A DNA stretch of 38,090 nt, from assembly GCA_029975295.1 (NCBI GenBank), contig JARKPK010000084.1, positions 1 through 38,090 on the forward strand, written 5' to 3'. The translations under genes and the position numbers were made by a program. Source of the DNA: Thermoguttaceae bacterium. GTDB taxonomy: Bacteria > Planctomycetota > Planctomycetia > Pirellulales > Thermoguttaceae. Below are positions 24,101-28,160 of the stretch, one piece after another. The stretch's first letter is position 1. Each line of letters begins with the position of its first letter. The notes under the pieces were generated by a model. The model ran no database searches and was not told where the DNA came from. It saw only the letters and a program-made list of their open reading frames with translations.

Positions 24101-25151
24101 AGTCGGCCGTACCCCGCGTGCCATCGAACTGCAACGCCCCGCCGACGATTGCCGTGCCGGTTCCGCTGGCAGCCACGAACGAAGCGCCGTTGATGCTCAG
24201 GCGAAAGCCGTCGTCGCTGTTGACGCCGAACATCCAATAGCCGGCCGTCGGAATCGAAACCCTTCCGTTCGCCTTCAGCACGTAGTTGCTCTCAACCGCG
24301 CCGATGGTTGCGCCTGGGAACGTGACGTCGTAAATGAAACGCCCGCGACCGCCCGTGTTGAAGTAGTTGATCGTCGCTGCGGTTTCGGTGCTGCACCAGC
24401 TTTGCATAGCGGGGTCGGACAGAATCGCATCGGCCATCGCCAAGTTGCCGATGCTGCCCGAAATGCTCGATTTGTAGCCCCAAACGGCAAAGCCGGGCAC
24501 GAGTTCGCCATATCCCAGCCCCGTTGGCCCCTGCTGCCACGAGATGTCGGAGAACCCTGGTTGGGTCCATGTGGCGCCGAGCGACCCGTCCACCGGCACG
24601 TACCATCGGGCAATCGCCCCCAAGTCAACCAGCGTTGTTTCGGAGTACACTTGACCAACGCCGTAGGAAACGTCCGTCTGTTGCGACGGATAGGGAAGGT
24701 AGGAGAAGACCGTCGTTCCCAACGGGTCCTGCAATCGCAAGTTCGCGCCGTCTTTGTCGAGGTTGAAACTCGTATGCAACTCGCCGTTGGGATCCCTAAG
24801 ATCTCGCCCTGTGGCAAAGAGCACGCGGAACTCGCCCGGGCCTAAGCTCATGCTCGGAAAGACCCAGGTGGTGTTCTTATAAACCAGCCGCCAGTTGCTC
24901 AGATCGACCGACTCTTCGGTATCGGGATTGTGGATTTCGAGCCAATCGGAATACTGCCCAAACGCGTCTTGAAGGCCGCTTTTGTTGCTGGCCAGCAACT
25001 CGCTGATGATCGGCATCGCAGCCAGCAAGCAGCGAGGTTCGAGCGATTCGAAGACTAATCGCCTTCCACCCGTTCCACGAGGCCGCCGCTTCGGTTGGGG
25101 AGCGCTTTTCGCTGGCAAGGAACTCAATGCGTCGCGCCACGTGTACAACAT
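12132..25151 (-). CDS. giant secreted LEPR-x-LL / CotH / lamin-tail / PA14 / dockerin protein
   Basis: The product is 4,339 residues. Order along the protein: LEPRCLLA motif at 37-44 (the planctomycete LEPR-x-LL N-terminus of surface proteins); lamin-tail-like domain 46-160; a beta-sandwich 175-640 split by an insert; a chitobiase/hexosaminidase C-terminal-like domain 655-885 split by an insert; a CotH-kinase-like domain about 886-2200 split by a 960-residue insert; a second chitobiase-like domain 2305-2392; three more lamin-tail domains (2395-2570, 2577-2720, 2730-3040), the last split by a golvesin-like insert; a tandem pair of Fn3 + SbsA-Ig + PA14 cassettes (3043-3750); Ig-like domains; a type I dockerin (4118-4176, GDVDGDLAVTQADV and DLNGSGLVNATDV); and a Pro/Ala-rich tail. 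The ATG at 25151 has AGGAG 7 nt upstream. A standard Sec peptide is not obvious. Binding or adhesion to polysaccharide is likely; the function is not known. Confidence 0.9.
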   Translation of the reverse strand: MLYTWRDALSSLPAKSAPQPKRRPRGTGGRRLVFESLEPRCLLAAMPIISELLASNKSGLQDAFGQYSDWLEIHNPDTEESVDLSNWRLVYKNTTWVFPSMSLGPGEFRVLFATGRDLRDPNGELHTSFNLDKDGANLRLQDPLGTTVFSYLPYPSQQTDVSYGVGQVYSETTLVDLGAIARWYVPVDGSLGATWTQPGFSDISWQQGPTGLGYGELVPGFAVWGYKSSISGSIGNLAMADAILSDPAMQSWCSTETAATINYFNTGGRGRFIYDVTFPGATIGAVESNYVLKANGRVSIPTAGYWMFGVNSDDGFRLSINGASFVAASGTGTAIVGGALQFDGTRGTADSIGVAYFAAPGEYELNLVYFQGASSAAVELFAAPAATNTPRSISSITRSGSTVTVTSNNHGYANGNIIQIAGANQPEYNGFFVISGVTTNTYTYTISGAPSSPATGTITSLRYDLAFNTNTFRLVGDTANGGLAVRSSPFTGPAHSVASLVRTDVRNAIEQAGGSSLYTRITFDAPDLSPEESLVLMMAYDDGYVAYLNGVEIARRNAPASVAWDSRALAPRTSEVQSSTYETIDLSAFLDDSNPNRLQASGNVLAIQALLAPGSDGDLLIAPKIARIASTSLGRHFFTTPTPGTANTSDTWQKADAPTFSAPHGFYDQSVALVLTSSTPGATIYFTLDGSDPSMPYITRSISSITSSGTTATVTSTGHGYTEGSLVCISGATQAAYNGVYAISNVTANTFTYTMATAPGVAASGALSVVKVDRSVSGIVRSGTTATVTSTGHGFSEGDRIRISGAVQTEYNGDFVITNVTANTFAYTITGTPSSPATGSIGATRLGQRYTVPLTLNTTTVVRAVSVKDGFEKSDTVSSTYIFLADIIGQSATPDGFPSNWASWPADYAMDPRITEDPAYKNLLNDALLSLPSMSLSLHRDHLFDPQYGIYANEAISLNPDYNGDPMRVPGSLEYFGPGAGDDFQINAGVNIYGGVGRRPQYKKHSFRIVFSGDYGPTKLQTSLFGAGAVEQFDSIILRSQFNDSWPGNGAIVQYIRDTFASDTHLAMGQPDHHSRWVHLFVDGLYWGIYQATERPDESFAADYMGGDKDDWESNNAGYSDGVTSELPAWNDLLAKTNWGVANRIYQAGAPGFNVTYYAAAASSTPGFTSIYYKSNTTVGNLAEAESVISTASKQVLVSQHNTATVNYLNNGADGRFTTGNAGFPGAGTTATNDFVVEIISSITIGAAGYWSFGVNSDDGFRLTLTNGTDTYTLANDTTMSSPADKIQAFNITQAGDYRLRLVYFQRSGGSELELFAAQGNYSSWSQTSNWRLVGDTAGGGIASYLVLPLTTLAAAEDILKSSAKQAWSYSSVFSTINFLNVGADGRYTSNNSQFPGTAAGTPGQGFVIEANSSIFIPTTGAWTFGVNSDDGFRLQLIRNDTTVLDSSYSGLRTPGDTLQTVNITEAGLYTLRLVYFQGTTAGAELELYAAKGSFSSWSATTAWQLVNSNVTATTNPGLAALASVINVASIADAENIITQPSLSPAGAAPRLAVASITSAGTTATVTLAGHGFVNGQRVQISGAGESAYNGTFVISGVTADTFNYSMSSAPSAPARGALFAQAMTLPVAGITRVGTTATVTLAGHGFVNGETILISGANESAYNGSFVISNVTPNTFSYTVSGTPSTPASGAIFAQPYGITRSGAVAIVHLPGHGFSDGDVVNISGASQGQYNGTFVITAATANTFSYKVLGAPATIATGAITVRRNVQAWTSTQNTATVNFLSTGSDGRFGSSVVFPGTSGFGSSGVAVQNVVMESRTTVSIPAAGWWTFGVSSDEDFRLTLTRDDETVLDVSYAGTRTPGDTLQSVFIDTPGAYRLRLVYFQRTGGAEIEVFAAPGQWSSWSETTAWRLVGDHAKLGLGASLADLAAVTVYQANIPITNLAAAQSVIDDPSKHISAAREYRNVVNFLDTGNQGHFAADTLFPGVGSDGRNAVEDFVVAVEAAVTVATAGTWTFGVFCDDGFLFRLRDGVNVLGEMRYDGLRGMTDTLTTVVIPRAGVYTVELVYYQHDGDAGVELFAASGAKTAFNPADFRLLGDTVNGGLAFGSGVYNAEMFYALMGQNPDGSRNTNYPVLLDMHNYIDYMLLNFYLGNSDWPSHNFYAARPNGPDSTGYKSFSWDAEWSVGLNSDLYKNQLGVNVMIARPYYYLVAVPEFRMMFADHVQRHMFNGGALTPEASIARYAELARTIELAVIAESARWGDVNQTTPDTPAMWTAQRDWTLTTYLPQRTAVVLQQLRDAGLYPQIDAPAFALNGRAQHGGAFDPGDVLSITAPSGTVYYTLDGTDPRLPGGGLNPAAIAYVGPIVPSQSATLAARAFDGGQWSALSVAAFYANLAPSIRLTELMYTPAAPSAAEIAAGFFDANLFEYLEITNIGTQPLPLGGLRLTKGVSFEFPNVIIEPGQFKLVVANAAAFRFRYGDALRARFGDAWESLLVVGQYSGRLDGVGEKIILESPMGGVIHEFTYSDDWYKHTDGDGFSLTVRSPGQSLSLWDESGGWRSSAAPGGTPGYDDVLVAPGAIIINEVLSHTSPTQGDMIELHNTTDQPIDIGGWFLSDRRSDLQMYQIAAGTIIAPKGYLVLTELSHFGNTADPGCRAPFALSEHGDEVYLSSNANGAAGGYRERVDFGAAPEGVSTGLHTRSTGGTDFTLLQTPTFGTGPDYSGGANSVPYIAPLVLSEIMYHPAAPTSAEIAAGFTDADAFEFIELYNRSESVLSLAEFHIGAGVGFSFGWYSNGMGSELWTLESGATATWNCPELLNGEYEVLVHFTLIDGDGKRRDLDDSARYTINAVGGPITVTVDQNQPAISAADVWVSLGSFAFAGAGSVQLARGLTAVGGWTIADTVKFVRPGHEVVAASPLLDSFATRSGRTTLAPGERLVLVRDYAAFDARYGIAANNIPVAGVYSGGLNNDGEMLRLYQAGNPDPGVIPRYEIDRVNYSDRNNWPSKPDGNGPALMRIRPAGYGNDSINWRATQLGGTPGGENVPIDKTPPSVPDGLVATAQFAPGAQVSLSWAPSVDVDSPVGHYVIYRDGIAIGVSSVPAYTDSGVQPAVSYVYQVAAVNRDGYESNRAAIVASVPGVVSYLLIDITHIEVRFSEPLNPATAASLDRYVFSGGELAGVSLAGNDTRIILTTASPMTPGASYALTINGLTTRAGSQLPAALPLSFTFVPQGVGYLLREYWTGLNTGGAVADLTSNPNFPNNPSGSNYIASFEAPVSFGDYYGTRIRGYIVPPVSGGYTFWIASDDSSELWLSTDENPNNKVKIAYVSGWTNSREWTKFTTQYNAVPIQLEAGRRYYIEALHKEGSGGDNLAVRWQLPGGVWENNDPALPIPGIRLSPFGPDIDATSPAAVEGLRARVGADNASVVLSWNPAVEVDGVVADYVIYRNGAVYAYSTEPTFADVNVSTATRHTYQVSARNASRIEGARSASLVIGPAGIASAIATDPTTVYLTFTEPLDRAAAEQAANYAISSGGAPFAPLAAALAGDGRTVILTVPTMGLGSVWQVVAAGVLGRDGPLPAAGLQASFKYGGGILREYWLNIGSGTAVSNLTGLSAFPGGFSQQEVRSLFESPVNQFTNSGERMRGYIVPETTGDYCFYIASDDSSELWLSSDDDPANRTLIASVSGSTGSREWTKFASQKSVFVHLVAGHRYYIEAIQKQGGGGGNLAVAWQRNGTTFDGLPIDGRFLVPAAPYVVAQPMSITVGNYNGSDPTPSVGGAVSDVVGAVTVRVGDVYYAATNNGNFTWRLADNVVQPLLDGSYPLTVCVNNGYGRVSYATSLGAVNIDTVAPTVAIGSLPPGPHQAGVDQVTITFSEPIEDFDLGDLVLTRNGGSNLLTGAETLTTVDNRVWILGNLAPLTSRSGNYLLALPSSGSGIEDGGGNHLLSGATASWLIDATPPQVVNVLLGSTAWSGRFLDSLASLGPMHVGGWSIGVGSGASQWQAAPWTNINQIRIVFSEDVSVDRDDLSLFGVSRSAYDLSDAVFGYDSATFTATWTLPTAIAADVLELVLNADSSSPITDWAGNRLDGEWTNPAGPSDPNGASYPSGDGTAGGDFRFRFAVLPGDVDGDLAVTQADVDHVAASVRPFAAVGADAMCDLNGSGLVNATDVLLARRQLGQTLVVPPPVLPATGSVGLGDSAEIAGAPQVISETTVLLSAVPESGVAAQPAAAPVVEELASGSIADVVVDPVANAPDVARRAEAAGTRWRAALLYADWLLEPRFGSLADELTDSLTTPGRRRLAVGLRDPRVAAFAEGGSSAMRPTTAFSRSRPVRNFWATGLSD
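13902..16025 (-). repeat. tandem duplication of an Fn3 + SbsA-Ig + PA14 cassette
   Basis: Residues 3043-3400 and 3401-3750 have the same three-domain order. Paired motifs are VGHYVIYRDGIAIG / VADYVIYRNGAVYA (Fn3), VRFSEPLNPA / LTFTEPLDRA (Ig) and LREYWTGLNTGGAV / LREYWLNIGSGTAV plus ASDDSSELWLS in both (PA14). It is a tandem duplication that has since diverged. Confidence 0.75.
16392..16787 (-). repeat. golvesin-like module inserted in the fourth lamin-tail domain
   Basis: This encodes residues about 2789-2920. The lamin-tail domain runs FIELYNRSESVLSLAEFHI, is interrupted by this block, and resumes with GRTTLAPGERLVLVRDYAAF. The block has the golvesin-type pattern: GATATWNCPELLNGEYEVLV, then ITVTVDQN, VSLGSFAFAGAG and WTIADTVKFVRPG. 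Confidence 0.65.
18828..21713 (-). repeat. modules U2-U5 inserted in the CotH-like domain
   Basis: This encodes residues 1147-2108, about 962 residues. Four U modules in tandem start at GNLAEAESVI, TTLAAAEDIL, ASIADAENII and TNLAAAQSVI, each with an NFL/NYL-x-x-G motif, a W-x-FGV core (FGVNSDDGFRL in U2 and U3) and a VYFQ-like strand. The flanks AWNDLLAKTNWGVANRIYQ and NAEMFYALMGQNPDGSRNTN belong to one continuous CotH-like domain in other planctomycete proteins. The third unit (U4) carries three B modules. Confidence 0.75.
19851..20501 (-). repeat. modules B4-B6, nested inside U4
   Basis: This encodes residues 1551-1767, three B modules in tandem, each with an HGF-(V/S)-(N/D)-G core, YNG(T/S)FVI and NTF-x-Y. 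They separate IADAENIITQPSLSP from QAWTSTQNTATVNFL, which are contiguous in the equivalent place of U3. B4 and B5 are the most alike. Confidence 0.75.
22608..23060 (-). repeat. modules B2 and B3 inserted in a chitobiase-type domain
   Basis: This encodes residues 698-848, two B modules in tandem. They interrupt the chitobiase/hexosaminidase C-terminal-like fold between IYFTLDGSDPSMPY and YTVPLTLNTTTVVRAVSVKD, which are normally separated by only a few residues. The two copies are also alike at the DNA level: GTGGCCCGTCGAGGTCAC occurs in both (near 22773 and 22996). Confidence 0.75.
23688..24476 (-). repeat. module U1 inserted in the first beta-sandwich domain (carries B1)
   Basis: This encodes residues 226-488 of the giant protein. 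The flanks read as one domain once it is removed: GPTGLGYGELVPG before it and SLVRTDVRNAIEQAGGSSLY after it. The module starts at a GNLAMADAIL motif, has the core TAGYWMFGVNSDDGFRL and VYFQG, and ends in FRLVGDTANGGLA. It contains a smaller B module (listed next). The same U architecture recurs four times at 18828-21713. Confidence 0.75.
23754..23981 (-). repeat. module B1, nested inside U1
   Basis: This encodes residues 391-466. B modules are about 70 residues and start with a SISSITRSG-like segment, then TVTVTSNNHGYANG, then YNGFFVISGVTTNTYTYTIS and end near SPATGTI. B1 sits between FAAPAATNTP and LAFNTNTFRLVGD of U1, sequences that are almost adjacent in the sister U modules that lack a B module. 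Confidence 0.75.
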
Positions 25152-25742
25152 CGTCCACTCCTGCTTCGGAGCCAGTGCGCGAGAAGCGATGTCCCGCCCG
25201 CTGCCGGGCTTCTCGCGGTTGGCATCCCGCTCGAAGCTTCACGGCCTTAGCTCCCCTCGATTGACGGGGTCCCCAACCGTTGCTCAACGTGAGCGAGAGC
25301 GCTTTGGCCAACAGCCCTAACGGCACGCTCACGAATTGCCAACAATACTCTAGTGTCAGTCAGAAAAAAACACCAGTTCTTTATGCCAAAGCTGCCCGAG
25401 GTGTGAAGTCGGCTGCGGCCGTTTGTCGGCAGACGACAGTTGCAGCGAACCTGCCCAGGCGTAGAATGGACCCCGCGTCTGGTCAAAGTCTCGACGGACG
25501 GACCGAACGATCGCGGCGACAATACGCCGAGCACCAAAGGGCATGAATCCGCCGGCAATAATCGAGCGGCAAGGGGCGAGGTTTTCATCGCCGCGAGATT
25601 TGTCCGGGCCGCGCGCTCCGACCGGCTCGGGTTTTCCCGGTGTGGTTGCGACTTCGCTCGATCTCGGCTCGATCTCTATGGAAGCTCGGTTGGGGGTCCG
25701 TTGGGGCTCGGTCTCAGTGTCTCTGGAGAAGGGTGTCGAATA
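25152..25742. other. 591-nt divergent intergenic region
   Basis: It separates the leftward LEPR gene from the rightward sulfatase gene and should hold both promoters. Small open frames (minus 25247-25588, plus 25543-25743) look like nothing known. The second ends on the sulfatase start codon but has unconvincing composition and was not called. One weak sigma-70-like pair is listed separately. Confidence 0.5.
25440..25467 (+). promoter_or_regulatory. weak sigma-70-like promoter candidate for the sulfatase gene
   Basis: TTGCAG (25440-25445) and TAGAAT (25462-25467) are separated by 16 nt and read towards the sulfatase, whose start is 275 nt downstream. The -35 box is only partly consensus, so this is tentative. 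Confidence 0.25.
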
Positions 25743-27638
25743 ATGGGTCATGCTGCTAACGTGGGATGGGTGGTCGCAGCATTGGTCTTGATCGGGGCCG
25801 CACCGCCCACCGTGGCTGCCGCCGACCCGCCACAAGCAAACGCCGACTCGACGCGGCCGAATATCGTGTGGATCTCGTGCGAAGACACTTCGCCGTGGTT
25901 GGGGTTCTGCGGCGACACGTTTGCCCGCACGCCCAACCTCGATGCCTTGGCCGCCCGCGGAGTTCACTACACGCAGGCCTATGCCACGGCGCCGGTTTGC
26001 TCGCCCGCCCGATTCGCCATCATCACGGGCTGCTATGCCACCTCGCACGGCACGCAGCGGCTGCGATCAACCTTCCCCATGCCCGATTCAGTGCGAGGGT
26101 TGCCGTCGTACTTGCGCAAAGCGGGCTACTACTGCACAAACAACGCCAAGACCGACTACAACACGGCCGCCGAGGGTCGCCTAATTGTCGAATCGTGGGA
26201 CGCATGCAGTGATCGGGCGCACTGGCGCAATCGCAAGCCCGGTCAACCGTTCTTCGCCGTTTTCAACTTGATGGAAACTCATCAGAGCCGCGTCTTCGAG
26301 AGCGCGGCGGCGCCGTCGCTTCCGCCTTCGCTGCGGCACGAACCGGCCGAAGCGCCGTTGCCGCCGTTCTACCCCGAAACTGCGGCGGCGCGGCGCACCA
26401 TGGCCCGGGTTTACGACTGCATCTCGGCCATGGATGCTCGCGTGGGCGAAATATTGGCCGAGCTCGATCAGGCAGGGCTCCGAGAAGAAACCATCGTCTT
26501 CTTTTGGGGCGACCACGGCCAGGGAATCCCTCGCGGCAAGCGCACCCTGTGGGACACCGGGTTGAAGGTTCCGCTCGTCGTCTGGTTCCCCGAGAAATAC
26601 CGCCGTCTTTCCCCTGTCGCTGCGGGCGAAATGTGCGATCGGTTGGTCAGCCTAATGGACCTCGGGCCCACGGTGCTTAGCCTCGCAGGCATACCGGTTC
26701 CGGCGGGCCTCGACGGGCAAGCCTTTCTGGGCAAGGCCGACAGCAGTCGGCGCGAGTACGTCTTCGGGGCTCGCGACCGGGTGGACGAGGCACTTGATCT
26801 GAGCCGTTCGGTGCGCGACGCGCGATACCTCTATATCCGCAATTTCATGCCCGATCTTTCATGGAATCAGCCCGAGCGATTTTCCGACCAGCTTGAGTTG
26901 CGCCGCGAAATCGGCCGATTGGCTGCCGCGGGCAAGCTCAATGCGGCGCAGCTCACCTACGCCGGTCCGAACAAGCCGCGCGAAGCGCTTTACGATTCGG
27001 AAAAAGACCCATGGCAAATCCACAATGTTGCCGATGATCCCGCCTACCGACCAGTGCTCGAACGAATGCGCAAAGCGTTGCGAAAATGGCAGTTGGAATC
27101 ACGCGACTTGGGGCTGATGCACGAGGCCGAGGCCGCTCGGCTCGTTGCCGATGGTCGGCCGTTGATCGAGGTCGCTCGCGACGAAGGCGTTTATCCGCTT
27201 GCCCGTGTGCTCGACACGGCCCAACGCGTTGGGCTTTCAGGCGAAGTCCCTGAGTTTGCCCGGCGCTTGGCCGACGCGAATCCAACGGTGCGATACTGGG
27301 CGATTGTTGGGCTTCGCGCGGCAGGAGACGAGGCGATCGCGGAAAAAACGGCTATCGAGCGGGCCATGGCCGATCCGTCGCTGCCAGTGCAGGTTGAGGC
27401 AGCGGGCATCCTCGCCCGCTGGGGACAGAGCCAGGCTGTCTCCCACTTGGCAACGGTTCTGCGATCGGGCGATGAGCATGCCCGGCTGCATGCCGCCCGA
27501 ACACTGCAGCTCTTGGGTGAGAAAGCCCGCGCGGCCCTGCCCGCAATGCAAGAAGCCCTCAAGCAAGGCAATATGTTCATCCGGTTCAGCTTGGAAGCTG
27601 CGATCGAGGCCTTGAACCCTGGGCAAGCGAGGCCGTAG
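25743..27638 (+). CDS. secreted sulfatase with C-terminal HEAT-like repeats
   Basis: The product is 631 residues. Sulfatases hydrolyse sulfate esters, here probably on polysaccharides in the periplasm or outside the cell. An N-terminal signal peptide is visible (hydrophobic VGWVVAALVLIGAAPPTVAA, likely cleavage near residue 27). The formylglycine motif is CSPAR at 86-90, so Cys86 would be the converted catalytic residue. Metal ligands expected in the family are met by Glu47-Asp48 and by Asp257-His258 in WGDHGQG. After the sulfatase domain, about 483-631 reads as helical HEAT/PBS-lyase-type repeats (YWAIVGLRAAGDEA, VQVEAAGILARWG, HAARTLQLLGEKA). The ATG at 25743 was chosen because it begins the signal peptide; an open frame extends upstream without coding character. 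The substrate cannot be told. It is divergent from the LEPR gene. Confidence 0.93.
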   Translation: MGHAANVGWVVAALVLIGAAPPTVAAADPPQANADSTRPNIVWISCEDTSPWLGFCGDTFARTPNLDALAARGVHYTQAYATAPVCSPARFAIITGCYATSHGTQRLRSTFPMPDSVRGLPSYLRKAGYYCTNNAKTDYNTAAEGRLIVESWDACSDRAHWRNRKPGQPFFAVFNLMETHQSRVFESAAAPSLPPSLRHEPAEAPLPPFYPETAAARRTMARVYDCISAMDARVGEILAELDQAGLREETIVFFWGDHGQGIPRGKRTLWDTGLKVPLVVWFPEKYRRLSPVAAGEMCDRLVSLMDLGPTVLSLAGIPVPAGLDGQAFLGKADSSRREYVFGARDRVDEALDLSRSVRDARYLYIRNFMPDLSWNQPERFSDQLELRREIGRLAAAGKLNAAQLTYAGPNKPREALYDSEKDPWQIHNVADDPAYRPVLERMRKALRKWQLESRDLGLMHEAEAARLVADGRPLIEVARDEGVYPLARVLDTAQRVGLSGEVPEFARRLADANPTVRYWAIVGLRAAGDEAIAEKTAIERAMADPSLPVQVEAAGILARWGQSQAVSHLATVLRSGDEHARLHAARTLQLLGEKARAALPAMQEALKQGNMFIRFSLEAAIEALNPGQARP

Positions 27639-27882
27639 CGACCTAGAACGCGCCCGAATCCCAGAGGCTCGCTGCGGGAATCCGCCCAGCCTGGCTGTCG
27701 GCCCCCTTGCTTTCCCTGGCGCCACTGTTGGCTGGTCTGCACGATCAACCAACTCCGAGGGACTTCGGCAGCATCGCGCTGTGGCACAGCACTCGGGTTT
27801 CACAGCGACAGACCGCCGTTGCGTGGAAACGCAAGTCGTTATCGCCCAAGCCCAACTCGGGGTGCAAAGCCCTCGACCGAAT

Positions 27883-27906
27883 AGGCTCGCCGAGGCCTCG
27901 TTTTTT
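27883..27906 (+). terminator. intrinsic terminator candidate after the sulfatase gene
   Basis: AGGCTC at 27883-27888 pairs with GAGGCCT at 27892-27898 with one bulged G and a 3-nt loop. Two bases later come six T (27901-27906). It lies 245 nt after the sulfatase stop and directly before the next promoter, a sensible place to insulate the two transcripts. Confidence 0.45.
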
Positions 27907-27907
27907 G

Positions 27908-27935
27908 TTGACACCTGTTCTCAATCAATTACAAT
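27908..27935 (+). promoter_or_regulatory. near-consensus sigma-70 promoter of the giant repeat-protein gene
   Basis: TTGACA (27908-27913) is a perfect -35 box and TACAAT (27930-27935) a 5-of-6 -10 box, with a 16-nt spacer. It starts one base after the terminator T-run. It would give a 5' leader of about 215-220 nt before the ATG at 28161, with several small potential hairpins (for example ATCCC / GGGAT near 27975) but no recognised riboswitch. Confidence 0.65.
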
Positions 27936-28160
27936 CGAGACCGTGTGCGGGAACAGAGGGTGCCGCTTGTCGGCGATCCCCTTCGTAGGGATGGCACTTC
28001 GCGCTGCAAATCGCGGCGTTGGATTCTCTTTCTATCAATAGCGACTGTTTTCGGCGACCGTTGGTCGGCCGTCGCAATTTGCCATCATTCTGGGTTTCTC
28101 GCCATGCGGCGCCGGGTGTTGTCGTTTGTCCGCAACGTCCCTGATCACGGGAGGTGTTCC

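Noticed and set aside
25543-25743. 66-residue frame ending on the sulfatase start codon, possible coupled leader peptide
   Set aside because: No ribosome-binding site or recognisable sequence; the overlap is by one base only and is probably chance.
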